Origin: Arsenicibacter rosenii
GTDB lineage: Bacteria > Bacteroidota > Bacteroidia > Cytophagales > Spirosomataceae
Assembly (NCBI RefSeq): GCF_001870735.1
Contig: NZ_MORL01000012.1
Coordinates: 1 to 64,000 of the forward strand
Direction: 5' to 3'
DNA: 64,000 bases
This document shows, one piece after another, positions 50,086 through 59,073 of the stretch. Each line of letters opens with the position of its first letter. Position 1 is the first letter of the stretch. The position numbers and the translations under genes are program-made. Below the pieces are notes generated by a model. The model ran no database searches and was not told the DNA's origin. It saw only the letters and a list, made by a program, of their open reading frames with translations.

Positions 50086-51438
50086 ATGCCTGACCGCTTT
50101 TTAAACTTTGTTAACGATGAATGGGGGCTCTACGATACATCCGTAAAGCAATCTGCTTCGTTATTGTTAACAGTCAGTGGCGGAATCGATTCTGTGGTGC
50201 TGGCTCATCTCTGTGCACAGACCGGACTCAATTTTTCGATGGCCCATGTCAATTTCGGACTTCGGGGGGCGGAGTCAGACGGCGATGAGGCCTTTGTCAG
50301 GGAATTGGGCGTGAGATATGCGAAACCTGTGCATGTTACACAATTTGATACCGAAGCAGAAGCCAGCCACGCCGGGGAATCTATTCAGATGGCTGCCAGA
50401 CGGTTACGTTATAGTTGGTTTGCGTTGTTACAGCAACAGTATGGATTTACCTACATCGCTACCGCACACCATCAGAATGATGTGCTGGAAACTACGCTCC
50501 TCAATCTGGCCCGCGGCACAGGAATAGCCGGCTTACGCGGTTTGCCGAAACAAAACGGACAGATTATCCGTCCGCTATGGTTTGCGACACGCGCGCAGAT
50601 TGAGGCGTATGCGCTACAGGAAGGGCTTACGTGGCGGGAAGATAGTTCTAACCGTGATGATAAATACCTGCGGAATCAAATCAGACATCATGTGGTGCCC
50701 GGACTTGAAGCGGTAAATGCTAACTTCTGGGGAACATTTCTACGAACAATTGACCGGTTGAGGGCTACTGAAACGATAATTGATGATGAACTGGCTAAAA
50801 GCTGGAAATGGGTTACAGATAGTTCATCTTCTGCGCAAATTGTTATCGATAAAGCCAAACTTGGCACACTCCTTGAGCCAACGTTCCGGTTAGCAGAATG
50901 GCTCCGGCCGTATGGATTTGTCTATGAGCAGGTTGTTAGCCTGGTAAGTTGTTTGCAGGCTGAGCCCGGACAGTGTTTTAAGACAACAACTCATGAGCTA
51001 TGGCATCAGAAACACAGTCTTGTGCTGGTTCCGAAAAAGACGGTATTCACCGATACGTACCGATGGGAATCGTGGCCCGCTGGAAAGATTGATATAGCCG
51101 GACTCGGTATACTTGAGTTTTCTGTCACAGAGTTTGCAAAAGGTCTTGAATTTACTGAAGATCAGCATGTTGTGAGCATGGACGTAAGCCGTTTATCGGG
51201 TGAAGTCGTAATAAGGCCCTGGCAGGCAGGGGACAGATTTCAGCCAATCGGTATGCGTGGGCAAAAACTGGTCAGTGATTTTCTCAGCGGCCAGAAAGTG
51301 CCGTTACATGAGCGGCACAACGTACATGTCCTTATAGTAGGCGGGGTAATTATCTGGGTAATCGGTTATCGTATTTCAGACATGGTTAAACTCAAGCCAG
51401 ATGCCAGAAAGGTGTTGATTATCAGATTGTTACCTTGA
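50086..51438 (+). CDS. tilS: tRNA(Ile)-lysidine synthase
   Basis: A 450-residue enzyme that converts C34 of the AUA-reading tRNA(Ile) to lysidine. The PP-loop SGGIDSVVLAHLC begins about 31 residues from the start; MAHVNFGLRGAESDGDEAFV, IATAHHQNDVLETTLLNLARGTGI, RPLWFATRAQIEAYA and EDSSNRDDKYLRNQIRHHVVP are all diagnostic, and the C-terminal domain (GEVVIRPWQAGDRFQPIGMRGQKLVSDFLSG) is complete. ATG 50086 gives the usual N-terminal length; an in-frame ATG at 50014 would add 24 polar residues. Confidence 0.94.
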   Translation: MPDRFLNFVNDEWGLYDTSVKQSASLLLTVSGGIDSVVLAHLCAQTGLNFSMAHVNFGLRGAESDGDEAFVRELGVRYAKPVHVTQFDTEAEASHAGESIQMAARRLRYSWFALLQQQYGFTYIATAHHQNDVLETTLLNLARGTGIAGLRGLPKQNGQIIRPLWFATRAQIEAYALQEGLTWREDSSNRDDKYLRNQIRHHVVPGLEAVNANFWGTFLRTIDRLRATETIIDDELAKSWKWVTDSSSSAQIVIDKAKLGTLLEPTFRLAEWLRPYGFVYEQVVSLVSCLQAEPGQCFKTTTHELWHQKHSLVLVPKKTVFTDTYRWESWPAGKIDIAGLGILEFSVTEFAKGLEFTEDQHVVSMDVSRLSGEVVIRPWQAGDRFQPIGMRGQKLVSDFLSGQKVPLHERHNVHVLIVGGVIIWVIGYRISDMVKLKPDARKVLIIRLLP

Positions 51439-51579
51439 TTGGTTGATGCGCTTAAACTGATTTACAGACTCTTAAGTAATATTATTACTCTTTTTTTGCT
51501 CCATGTTTTTTTTTGGCATTTAATTTGATAGTAACACGGTAGCCCATAATATATTAATTCAACAGTATTCTCTCAGACC

Positions 51580-53859
51580 ATGAATCGATTTGTACGAACG
51601 CTGCTGTTGGCCGGGCTGGTCCTCTGGTGTTTCACTGCGCAAGCTCAGAGTACACGTTTACGAGCGGCTAACAAACAATTTGAAAACATGAGCTATGTCA
51701 GCGCAGTGCGGATGTACGAGGAGTTTTTGCGGGCAGACCGGAAAAAAGATGCCGCCGAAACCCGCGAAGCACTGATCAAGCTCGGATTTTCATACCGGAA
51801 ACTGCAGGATAGCCGGAATGCAGAGCGTGTATATGCCGAATTAGTTAAAGAAAACAGCGACCTGGATAGTGAGATTTACCTTTACTATGCACAGGCACTG
51901 GCCTCAAACGGCAAATACCGTGATGCCCAGAAAATGTACAGCAAATACGGCGAAAAGCAGGGCGAAGACCTACGGGGGCGCCGCTTTACCGTTTCGTACA
52001 TGGATATGAACCGGTTTTATCAGGACTCATCATCCTATCGGCTTTCCAGCCTGCCTGTCAACTCACGTCAGGCCGATTTCAGCCCGATGTATTATAAAGG
52101 AGGGTTAGTGTTTGTGTCAGCCCGTGATGAGTCAGGGTCGATCAAACGGGTTTTTAACTGGAATCAGACGCCATTCCTTGATTTATACTTCCATGCTGAC
52201 ACCAACCAGCTTCGTACACCGGCACCGGAAATGGCCCGCGCAGCCAACACGGCGCAGGTAGGCGGGAGTGCACCGGCCGAGCAAGCGGCTGAAGTAAATG
52301 TATCGCCGGATAAAGGCATTACAAAGGCAGAACTTTTCAGCCGGACGCTGAATACAAAATACCACGAAGGCCCGATGACCTTCACGCGGGATCAGACAAC
52401 CATCGTATTTACACGCAACAACGCGAGTAAGGGTAAATCAGGAAAAAGCTCCGATGGGGTTCGTAAACTGAAACTCTATATTTCAAACGAGAAAAACGGG
52501 AAGTGGACAACTGCTAAGGAAGTACCGTTTAATAGCAGTGAATACTCGGTCGGTCACCCGGCATTTTCACCGGATGACAGCAAACTCTATTTCGTTTCTG
52601 ATATGCCGGGCGGTTACGGTGGTACGGACATTTACGTCGTAGAATATAACAACGGCGAGTGGGGAACCCCTGTCAATATGGGTAAGGATATTAATACCGA
52701 AGGAAATGAGATGTTTCCGTATGCAGATGGTAACGGTAATATCTACTTTGCCTCTGACGGGCACGAAGGGCTGGGCGGTCTGGATATTTTCTTTGCTGAG
52801 TTAAAGGATGGTGTTGCCTACAAAGGAGTTGAAAATCTTGGTGCACCTATTAATTCAGAAAAAGATGACTTTGGCCTGATTACTGACAAGAGCAGGACAA
52901 CGGGTTTTTTCAGCAGCAACCGCAAGAAAGGAATCAGCGACGACGATATTTACAGCTTCCGCCGGTCCTGTAAGCAGCTGAATCTGATTGTTTATGACAA
53001 GAAAACGCAGCAGCCACTGGAAGGAGCCGATGTCCGGATCGTCCGGAACGGAGTAAACCAGGATTTGCTGGTAACCAACACCCGCGGGGCAACACAGATG
53101 TGTCTGGATGCCAATACCGAATATGAGTTTAAAGCGGTGAAAGAAGGGTATGCCCTGAACAGTGCCCGCTACTCAACATTAACGCAGTCACCTGCACCTG
53201 TAATCAATATTTCGATTTATCTGGATCGCAGCGAGAATACAATCGTTAAAGGGGTCGTCAAACGTGAGGTAGACGATAAGCCGGCATCAGGTGTAAAAGT
53301 TACGCTGCGTAATGAAAAAGATAAATCGGAACGTACGATTGAAACCGGTCCGGATGGCGGTTACGAGTTTGATATGAAACCCGGGGCGCCGTATTCAATC
53401 AGCACGAAGAAAGATAAATATGCCAGCCGGACCAAACAGTTAGGCAAAACGAAAAATCCGCAGGTTGTAACGGATACGCTTGGCCTTTACGGGGAAGGAG
53501 ATGTATACGAGCTGAAAAACATCTATTATGATCTGAACAAATTCTTTATCCGTCCGGACGCCGCCCGCGAACTGGATCATGTTGTTGGGTTGCTGAAAGA
53601 GTATCCGACGATGAAAATTGAGCTGCGGTCGCATACCGATGCCCGGGCAAGTGATTCCTACAACATGCGCCTGTCGGAAAACCGTGCCAGGGCCGCGCTC
53701 GATTATCTTGTATCGAAAGGCATTAGTCCGAAGCGATTGACGGCCCGGGGCTTCGGAGAAAGTGAATTGGTTAATGATTGCGGCGACGGAGTGGAATGCT
53801 CGGAAGCAGATCACCAGGCAAACCGACGAACGGAATTTAAGATTGTTGCAGTTCAGTAA
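51580..53859 (+). CDS. PorE-like OmpA-family protein (TPR, PD40 propeller, OmpA domain)
   Basis: A 759-residue exported protein. Order: signal peptide (LLLAGLVLWCFTAQAQ); TPR region (residues 30-130); PD40/WD40-like beta-propeller (about 155-455; ARDESGSIKRVFNW, GHPAFSPDDSKLYFVSDMPGGYGGTDIYVVEYNNGEWG, GNIYFASDGHEGLGGLDIFFAEL); two carboxypeptidase-regulatory-like domains (about 465-630); and an OmpA peptidoglycan-binding domain (about 640-759; IELRSHTDARASDSYNMRLSENRARAALDYL). This is the architecture of PorE, a T9SS-associated protein that anchors the machinery to peptidoglycan. Several OmpA/PD40 paralogues exist per genome, so the T9SS role is inference. Confidence 0.85.
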   Translation: MNRFVRTLLLAGLVLWCFTAQAQSTRLRAANKQFENMSYVSAVRMYEEFLRADRKKDAAETREALIKLGFSYRKLQDSRNAERVYAELVKENSDLDSEIYLYYAQALASNGKYRDAQKMYSKYGEKQGEDLRGRRFTVSYMDMNRFYQDSSSYRLSSLPVNSRQADFSPMYYKGGLVFVSARDESGSIKRVFNWNQTPFLDLYFHADTNQLRTPAPEMARAANTAQVGGSAPAEQAAEVNVSPDKGITKAELFSRTLNTKYHEGPMTFTRDQTTIVFTRNNASKGKSGKSSDGVRKLKLYISNEKNGKWTTAKEVPFNSSEYSVGHPAFSPDDSKLYFVSDMPGGYGGTDIYVVEYNNGEWGTPVNMGKDINTEGNEMFPYADGNGNIYFASDGHEGLGGLDIFFAELKDGVAYKGVENLGAPINSEKDDFGLITDKSRTTGFFSSNRKKGISDDDIYSFRRSCKQLNLIVYDKKTQQPLEGADVRIVRNGVNQDLLVTNTRGATQMCLDANTEYEFKAVKEGYALNSARYSTLTQSPAPVINISIYLDRSENTIVKGVVKREVDDKPASGVKVTLRNEKDKSERTIETGPDGGYEFDMKPGAPYSISTKKDKYASRTKQLGKTKNPQVVTDTLGLYGEGDVYELKNIYYDLNKFFIRPDAARELDHVVGLLKEYPTMKIELRSHTDARASDSYNMRLSENRARAALDYLVSKGISPKRLTARGFGESELVNDCGDGVECSEADHQANRRTEFKIVAVQ

Positions 53860-53879
53860 TAACCACTGACAGTCAGATC

Positions 53880-53916
53880 AGGCGGTAATGAGAAATTCTC
53901 ATTACCGCCTTTTTTA
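53880..53916 (+). terminator. Terminator of the PorE-like gene
   Basis: AGGCGGTAATGAGAA / TTCTCATTACCGCCT stem followed by a T-run, 20 bp after the stop. Confidence 0.88.
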
Positions 53917-54186
53917 TTGTATCCGTATAGCAGATAATCGGGATATTATCTGTCTGGCAGCCGGAGCTGTCAATAAAGCTCAGGATTACTTTCCTGCCGG
54001 TTATCTAATTGTTGACCGTATGATAATGATTTATAATGTGGCTTTAGATTGTCTTGTAACTTAACTGGTAAGTGACTGATAATCTGTAATTTTAAAATTG
54101 TCCACTCTTTGTCCACCCTTGACATCAGGACAGTTTCACGCCTGAGTACTAGATTCATTCAGAAATTCATATCACAAGGCTCGTTT
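53917..54186. other. Intergenic region after the PorE-like gene
   Basis: No gene, RNA gene or repeat recognised. Confidence 0.4.
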
Positions 54187-54444
54187 ATGTTGGCAGAAAT
54201 AATTTGGATACACTTATTCCGGATCGTTCAGTTCGGGTTACGGTACGGAGCACTGTTGTTGACAATTGGTTTACAACTGGAAAAAGCCATTGACGACTCA
54301 TGTTTTGAAAACCGAAGCGTGTATGGCAATACTTATTTTGATGCATTTACGGAATTCCGGAGTACGGTCAATTCGCAAAAGGAAACCGGGGAGGGGGTTG
54401 GTATTGTAGACCGGAACGAAAAACTGATTAATCCGGAGCGATAA
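54187..54444 (+). CDS. Doubtful small membrane ORF
   Basis: An 85-codon frame whose product starts MLAEIIWIHLFRIVQFGLRYGALLLTIGLQ, a plausible membrane segment, then a polar tail (FTEFRSTVNSQKETGEGVGIVDRNEKLINPER). No family is recognised. It could be real because it has an ATG, a hydrophobic start and ends close to a hairpin, but that hairpin (54453-54474) has its T-run on the opposite strand. An upstream in-frame start at 54109 would extend it by 26 residues. Confidence 0.35.
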   Translation: MLAEIIWIHLFRIVQFGLRYGALLLTIGLQLEKAIDDSCFENRSVYGNTYFDAFTEFRSTVNSQKETGEGVGIVDRNEKLINPER

Positions 54445-54474
54445 AAAAATAGCCGTCAGCGTGCCCACTGACGG
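54443..54474 (-). terminator. Terminator-like hairpin, minus strand
   Basis: CCGTCAG/CTGACGG stem with an eight-nt loop, followed on the minus strand by CTATTTTTTTATC. Backs up the hairpin at 54485-54528 for leftward transcripts. Confidence 0.6.
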
Positions 54475-54484
54475 TACAATAAAG

Positions 54485-54528
54485 AAAACCTCCCCAAAAA
54501 TCCGGTTAGTCCGGGGTTTTCCGGGAGG
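54485..54528 (-). terminator. Terminator of the methyltransferase / small-peptide unit
   Basis: CCTCCC ... GGGAGG outer stem with inner AAAA-CCGG/CCGG-TTTT pairing, followed on the minus strand by TTTTCTTT. Confidence 0.7.
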
Positions 54529-54555
54529 CCAATGCTTGATAGTCATGCCTGTTGG

Positions 54556-54630
54556 CTATCCCATCGTTGGCAATGCGCTCAGCAGGAACAGAAACAGCAG
54601 AGATATTTTTTTGAAAAAGTCCATCTTCAT
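54556..54630 (-). CDS. 24-residue hydrophobic peptide ORF
   Basis: A complete short frame: MKMDFFKKISLLFLFLLSAL then PTMG and TAG. It has a basic N-terminus and a single hydrophobic run ending in a small-residue motif, i.e. a signal-peptide- or TM-like peptide. It begins 25 bp downstream of the methyltransferase stop codon on the same strand and ends about 28 bp before a terminator. It may be a true small membrane peptide, or a leftover of a longer exported protein. Confidence 0.35.
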   Translation of the reverse strand: MKMDFFKKISLLFLFLLSALPTMG

Positions 54631-54655
54631 CGTCGGTAAATCAGAACGTAATTCG

Positions 54656-55348
54656 TTAAAAAGCGGAAGCGGCCATACTGTAGGCATTCGAGGTTTGCTG
54701 TTCCAGATTATATAACTTCTTCATTACAAAGCCATGCTCAATCAGGAACGATAAACCATACTTGCGTACCATTCCATGATTGGGTAATACCGGGCTTTCT
54801 ACGTGCCGGATAGCATAATTAGTAAAATAGCGGCTTACTTCTGTCGGATCGATGCTGAAGGGAGGCGTTTCCATTGACGGAGCATATTCCAGCGTGTTCA
54901 GGAAGTAGGTAGTACCAGGGTGGGTCAGTTCTTCCAGCTTTTGCAGGTATGTCAAGCGCATTGGTCGGGGAAGAGCAACCAGCGACGCACGGTCATACAC
55001 CAGATCAAGGCTGCCCGTGTCTTCGGCGGTCAGCGCAAAGAAATCACCGCAGATAATGGTCAGATTACCGGAGTTGAACCGGTTGCCGCAACGCTGGTAC
55101 GGAATGTCATTTTCCTGAAAAAACTGTAGTACCGCTTTTTCTACGAGTTCTACGCCGATAACCTTTCTGGCAAATTGGCTGAAATAGAGCAGATCAAGCG
55201 TTTTACCACACAGTGGTATCAGGACAGTTTTGCCCGCTAAGGTTGATGGCGGAAGATGCTGTAACAGATAAGGATGGATGTCCCGCCGGTGAAAACTCGT
55301 ATACTGCCCTTCTAATTCCCATGATTTGACCCAGAATTGTGCTTCCAT
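54656..55348 (-). CDS. TPMT-family (thiopurine methyltransferase-like) class I methyltransferase
   Basis: A 230-residue AdoMet-dependent methyltransferase. EAQFWVKSWELEGQYTSFH at the start, KTVLIPLCGKTLDLLYFSQFARKVIGVELVEKAV (motif I with the P-L-C-G-K variant of TPMT), GDFFALTAEDTGSLDLVYDRASLVALP (motif II/III; D-x-V-Y-D-R-A) and the C-terminal PFSIDPTEVSRYF are characteristic. Bacterial members detoxify metalloids such as selenium/tellurium or methylate halides and thiols; the substrate here is unknown. ATG 55348 chosen over an upstream in-frame start at 55393 because it gives the family N-terminus. Confidence 0.88.
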   Translation of the reverse strand: MEAQFWVKSWELEGQYTSFHRRDIHPYLLQHLPPSTLAGKTVLIPLCGKTLDLLYFSQFARKVIGVELVEKAVLQFFQENDIPYQRCGNRFNSGNLTIICGDFFALTAEDTGSLDLVYDRASLVALPRPMRLTYLQKLEELTHPGTTYFLNTLEYAPSMETPPFSIDPTEVSRYFTNYAIRHVESPVLPNHGMVRKYGLSFLIEHGFVMKKLYNLEQQTSNAYSMAASAF

Positions 55349-55590
55349 TAGTGCGTTGTCTTTTGATTTTGCGTAGTTGTTTGGATAACACAAAGGTCTT
55401 ATAGATCAGGGAGTTTGTTGGCAGGAGAAGTACGGGATTTGAAAAACGGGGATTTTTACGCAGCCCTGCCCGGTAGGCAAGGGATTATACGCAGAGAGAT
55501 AGAGAGCATCCATGGCTACCGATCAGTACATCAAAACGACTATACCGCGTAATGCAATTGAATAATTGACGTAATTTTTTTTACTTTTTT

Positions 55591-55613
55591 TATTGTCTGT
55601 AATTGAGACAATA
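55591..55613. promoter_or_regulatory. Inverted repeat over the -33 region (candidate operator)
   Basis: TATTGTCT-gtaattg-AGACAATA, an 8-bp inverted repeat overlapping the -33 TTG of the promoter at 55602-55634. Confidence 0.5.
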
Positions 55614-55634
55614 AAAAGAACTCATTTATATTTG
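55602..55634 (+). promoter_or_regulatory. Promoter of the small secreted protein gene
   Basis: ATTG (55602-55605), 21 nt, TATATTTG (55627-55634): consensus Bacteroidota elements, leader about 40 nt. Confidence 0.7.
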
Positions 55635-55681
55635 CTTGCTGATCATACATATTCATGTTTCACGCGTAAACATTTGCTGCC

Positions 55682-56059
55682 ATGAAAAAACTTACCTTAT
55701 TCCTGTTCATGATGCTGGTTACCACGCTGGGTTATGCACAAACAACATCTACGCCACCGACCGACTTTTTCGCCGGTAAATGGGAGATCTCTGTGGCCGG
55801 TACCCCTATGGGTGATGTAAAGCTTGTTACGGACCTGGTGCGTAAAAACAGTGTATTGACCGGCGAGTTGTCGGATCCGGCGGATACTACCAAACAGAAA
55901 AGGCCAATTACGAAAGTGGAAGAGAAAGGGGATAAACTGATCATTTACTTTGAGTCATCGCAGGCAGGTGAACTGGCCATCGATTTAAACAAGGTTGATG
56001 AAAACATGCTGAAAGGCACCGTTTATAACTTCGAGGCCATTGCCAAACGTATAAAATAA
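55682..56059 (+). CDS. Small secreted hypothetical protein
   Basis: A 125-residue exported protein: signal MKKLTLFLFMMLVTTLGYAQ, then DFFAGKWEISVAGTPMGDVKLVTDLVRKNSVLTGEL and DKLIIYFESSQAGELAIDLNKVDENMLKGTVYNFEAIAKRIK. The mature part looks like a small lipocalin-type or beta-sandwich fold (G-K-W-x-x-x motif near the start, repeated strands), similar in plan to many Bacteroidota periplasmic proteins of unknown role. It has a strong promoter with an inverted repeat over the -33 region, so it may be regulated and highly expressed. Confidence 0.8.
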   Translation: MKKLTLFLFMMLVTTLGYAQTTSTPPTDFFAGKWEISVAGTPMGDVKLVTDLVRKNSVLTGELSDPADTTKQKRPITKVEEKGDKLIIYFESSQAGELAIDLNKVDENMLKGTVYNFEAIAKRIK

Positions 56060-56175
56060 CTGTCGGAAAGGCAGTTGATGGAAAAGAGCCCTGCTTTACC
56101 TTAATGTGGAACAGGTGCTGACCTGACTCAGAAAAGATAAAGTCGCTGCGGAGACAGCATACCTGCTTTTGTGTG

Positions 56176-56217
56176 AACGCGTCAACCGGCAGATCCGCCG
56201 GTTGACGCGTTTGTTTT
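56176..56217. terminator. Terminator between the secreted-protein and SDR genes
   Basis: A 15-bp perfect stem AACGCGTCAACCGGC / GCCGGTTGACGCGTT with a 6-nt loop, followed by TGTTTT on the + strand; it lies between convergent genes. Confidence 0.85.
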
Positions 56218-57004
56218 AAATCACCGTTCCGCCATCGGCGTAGAACAAACTGCCGGTGCAGTACGATGACGCTTCAGAAGCCAGAAACAGGGCCAGCGGG
56301 CTGATTTCGTCAGTGGTGCCCATCCGGGCAATTGGCAGCCGCTTCGTAAAATGGTTCAGGATTTTGTCGTCCTGCCAGAGCGCCTGCGAAAATTTGGTTT
56401 TGATCAGGCCCGGACAGATCGCATTGACCCGGATGCCGTCGGGACCCCATTCCTTGGCCAGAACCTTGGTCAGCATATTGAGCGAGGCCTTGCTGACACT
56501 GTACATGCCGAGACCCGGATCAGGGGTATGGCCGGCAATGCTGCTCATCATGATAATGCTGCCACCCCCGCGCTGTTTCATGATCGGATGTACCAGCTTG
56601 CTCAGCTCAAACGGGGCCTTTACATTGGCCTGCATAATTTTGTCAAAAGCCGATCCGTCGCAGTCGAGCGACGGGCCGAATACCGGGTTCGTGGCCGCGT
56701 TATTGACCAGAATGTCGATGCCGCCGTACACCGAAACGGTTTTGTCGACCAGTGCTTTCAACTGATCCATGTCGCCAACGTGGGCCGCCATACCGGTTGC
56801 GTCACCGCCTTGGGCAACAATATCGGCCGCCAGTGAGTCGCAGGCATCCTGCTTGCGGCTGCTGACGACAACTTTCGCGCCGAACTGAGCAAACGTACGG
56901 GCCATATCTTCGCCGATGCCTTTGCTGGCACCCGTAATGACGGCCACCTTACCGGTCAGATCAAACATCTTTTTTTCGGGTGATGCTAAGGGTTGTGTTT
57001 CCAT
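56216..57004 (-). CDS. Short-chain dehydrogenase/reductase (SDR)
   Basis: A 262-residue classical SDR. TGASKGIGEDMA (NAD(P)-binding, residues 24-35), NNAATNPVFG, the catalytic serine in IIMMSSIAGHTPDPG, and Y-S-V-S-K (YxxxK) are all present, with NAICPGLIKTKFSQAL and CTGSLFYADGGTVI at the end. Sequence pattern is closest to carbonyl reductase / 3-oxoacyl-ACP reductase (FabG, DHRS4) type enzymes; the SSRK after the second strand suggests NADPH. Substrate unknown. Monocistronic. Confidence 0.9.
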   Translation of the reverse strand: METQPLASPEKKMFDLTGKVAVITGASKGIGEDMARTFAQFGAKVVVSSRKQDACDSLAADIVAQGGDATGMAAHVGDMDQLKALVDKTVSVYGGIDILVNNAATNPVFGPSLDCDGSAFDKIMQANVKAPFELSKLVHPIMKQRGGGSIIMMSSIAGHTPDPGLGMYSVSKASLNMLTKVLAKEWGPDGIRVNAICPGLIKTKFSQALWQDDKILNHFTKRLPIARMGTTDEISPLALFLASEASSYCTGSLFYADGGTVI

Positions 57005-57216
57005 AAAAGGGCAATATGTTTACCTGCAAACTATCATATAAATCGGCGAATTCAAAGGAGACCGGCTAATCCCGATAGCAGATAGGGCATTAACATTTCT
57101 GTTAACAAAATAACCTGCAATAAAGCAGCCGGCGGGTAGTTGGTATAGAAGTTGATACCTGAAATTTTACCTAATTTCGTCATCTCAACCTGGCCATGTG
57201 CCTACACTAGCCCTTT

Positions 57217-57342
57217 ATGAACGGAAAAATACCTGATTTACCTCCCTTCGTCAGCTCCTGGAAACAATTATACGCCATCGTTATCGGGGCGCTCGTGGTC
57301 GAAATCGTTTTGTTTTACTACTTAATGATTAGTTTTTCATGA
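57217..57342 (+). CDS. 41-residue membrane protein upstream of the sodium symporter
   Basis: A short frame: polar N-terminus (MNGKIPDLPPFVSSWKQ) and one membrane helix (LYAIVIGALVVEIVLFYYLM). Its TGA overlaps the start of the next gene in an ATGA arrangement (ATG at 57339), a classic sign of translational coupling. Small membrane subunits are known for some sodium/solute symporters (for example the DUF4212 and DUF485 proteins), so this may be a partner subunit of the downstream transporter. No family match could be made without a search. Confidence 0.7.
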   Translation: MNGKIPDLPPFVSSWKQLYAIVIGALVVEIVLFYYLMISFS

Positions 57343-59021
57343 GCGGACTGGATTGGGGTATACTGATCGTAACATTAGCCAGCATTATCTTTTACGGGTT
57401 ATACCGTAGCCGCGGCAACCGCAACATGGACGATTACCTGCTGGCCGGACAGTCGTTGCCGTGGTACCACGTTTGCCTGTCCGTAATGGCCACCCAGGCC
57501 AGCGCTGTAACCTTTTTGTCGGCGCCCGGGCAGGGCTATGCCGACGGAATGCGGTTTGTACAGTTTTATTTCGGATTGCCGCTGGCGATGGTCGTTCTGT
57601 CGGTTACTTTCGTGCCGATTTTTCACCGGCTGCGGGTCTTCACAGCCTACGAATACCTTGAGGAACGTTTCGACGGCCGCGTCCGGATCCTGACATCGCT
57701 GCTTTTTCTGCTTCAGCGCGGCTTGTCTACCGGACTCTCTATCTATGCGCCGGCCATTATTCTGTCAACTATCTTAGGGTGGAACATCTATTGGACGAAC
57801 CTGATTATGGGGGGGCTGGTACTGATCTACACGGTGACGGGTGGCACCAAAGCCATTTCCTACACCCACATCCAGCAGATGCTGATCGTAACGCTGGCCA
57901 TGGGGCTGGCGGGCTATATGACCGTACATCTGCTTCCGGAGCGTGTCGGGTTCACCGATGCCCTGAAAGTGGCAGGCAAAGCGGGACGGATGAACCTGAT
58001 CGACCTTAAATTTGACCCCAACAGCCGGTACAATCTCTGGTCCGGGCTGATCGGAGGCTTTTTTCTGCAGCTGTCTTATTTCGGAACGGATCAGTCGCAG
58101 GTAGGACGTTATCTGACGGGCCATTCGGTGGGGCAAAGCCGGTTAGGCCTGTTGATGAATGGCCTGCTCAAAGTACCGATGCAGTTTCTGATTCTGATGG
58201 TCGGGGTATTGGTTTTCAGTTTTTACCAGTTCCACGAATCGCCCATTTTCTTTAACAAGCAGGAGACGGAAAAGCTGAAAAACAGCCAGTATGCTACCCG
58301 GTACCAGCTACTTGAGATCCGCCACCAGTTGCTGGCCAAAGAACGGCAGAAAAACGTGGTGATGCTGGAAACCGCGATGGACGGGGATAATGAAGAAGCC
58401 GTGGCTGAGGCCACAAAAGGTCTGAAAGAGACGGATGAGGCCATTAAAGCCGTGAAAACCAGCGTCGTTGATCTGATTAAGGAGAACAATCCGGCCGCCG
58501 ATACCAGCGATGTCAACTATGTTTTCCTGCGGTTTGTGCTCGACTATCTGCCGCATGGCCTGATTGGGCTGCTGATTGCGGTCATTTTCAGTGCCTCGAT
58601 GGGGTCTATTGCCGCCGCCTATAACTCGCTGGCTTCTACGTCGATTGTCGATATTTATAAGCGTCGTATGCATACCGGCGGTGATGACCGGCATTATCTC
58701 AACGCGTCTAAATGGGCCACCGTTGGCTGGGGAATTTTCTGTATCATCGTGGCCCAGTTTGCCAATCGCTTCGGCAGCATGATTGAAGCGGTGAATATTC
58801 TCGGGTCCCTGTTTTATGGGGTCATTCTGGGCATCTTTGTGGTTGCCTTCTACATGAAAAGCATCGGCGGTAAGGCAACGTTCTGGGCGGCTATTATCGG
58901 TGAAATCCTGGTTGTCTACTGCTACCTGATCGATCTGACGGCCTTTCTCTGGCTCAATGCCATTGGCTGCCTGCTGGTTATGGGCTTTGCCTGGATCCTT
59001 CAGCGGGTGTTCCGCTCCTGA
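57339..59021 (+). CDS. Sodium:solute symporter (SLC5/SSS family)
   Basis: A 560-residue inner-membrane transporter with about 13 membrane helices and a LeuT-like core. It begins with SGLDWGILIVTLASIIFYGL and DYLLAGQSLPWYHVCLSVMATQASAVTFLSAPGQGYADGM, where the early helix pattern is typical of SSS sodium symporters, then EYLEERFDGRVR, TGGTKAISYTHIQQML and LSYFGTDQSQVGRYLTG. A long charged loop (about residues 310-390) separates helices 8 and 9. The substrate cannot be assigned. Coupled to a 41-residue membrane ORF upstream. Confidence 0.92.
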   Translation: MSGLDWGILIVTLASIIFYGLYRSRGNRNMDDYLLAGQSLPWYHVCLSVMATQASAVTFLSAPGQGYADGMRFVQFYFGLPLAMVVLSVTFVPIFHRLRVFTAYEYLEERFDGRVRILTSLLFLLQRGLSTGLSIYAPAIILSTILGWNIYWTNLIMGGLVLIYTVTGGTKAISYTHIQQMLIVTLAMGLAGYMTVHLLPERVGFTDALKVAGKAGRMNLIDLKFDPNSRYNLWSGLIGGFFLQLSYFGTDQSQVGRYLTGHSVGQSRLGLLMNGLLKVPMQFLILMVGVLVFSFYQFHESPIFFNKQETEKLKNSQYATRYQLLEIRHQLLAKERQKNVVMLETAMDGDNEEAVAEATKGLKETDEAIKAVKTSVVDLIKENNPAADTSDVNYVFLRFVLDYLPHGLIGLLIAVIFSASMGSIAAAYNSLASTSIVDIYKRRMHTGGDDRHYLNASKWATVGWGIFCIIVAQFANRFGSMIEAVNILGSLFYGVILGIFVVAFYMKSIGGKATFWAAIIGEILVVYCYLIDLTAFLWLNAIGCLLVMGFAWILQRVFRS

Positions 59022-59023
59022 AT

Positions 59024-59056
59024 AAAAAACGCCCCGACCATTGGCCGGGGCGTTTT
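59024..59056. terminator. Bidirectional terminator between the symporter and DUF2911 genes
   Basis: AAAACGCCCCG ... CGGGGCGTTTT stem with T-runs on both sides. Confidence 0.9.
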
Positions 59057-59073
59057 CGCATTATACCTATCAA

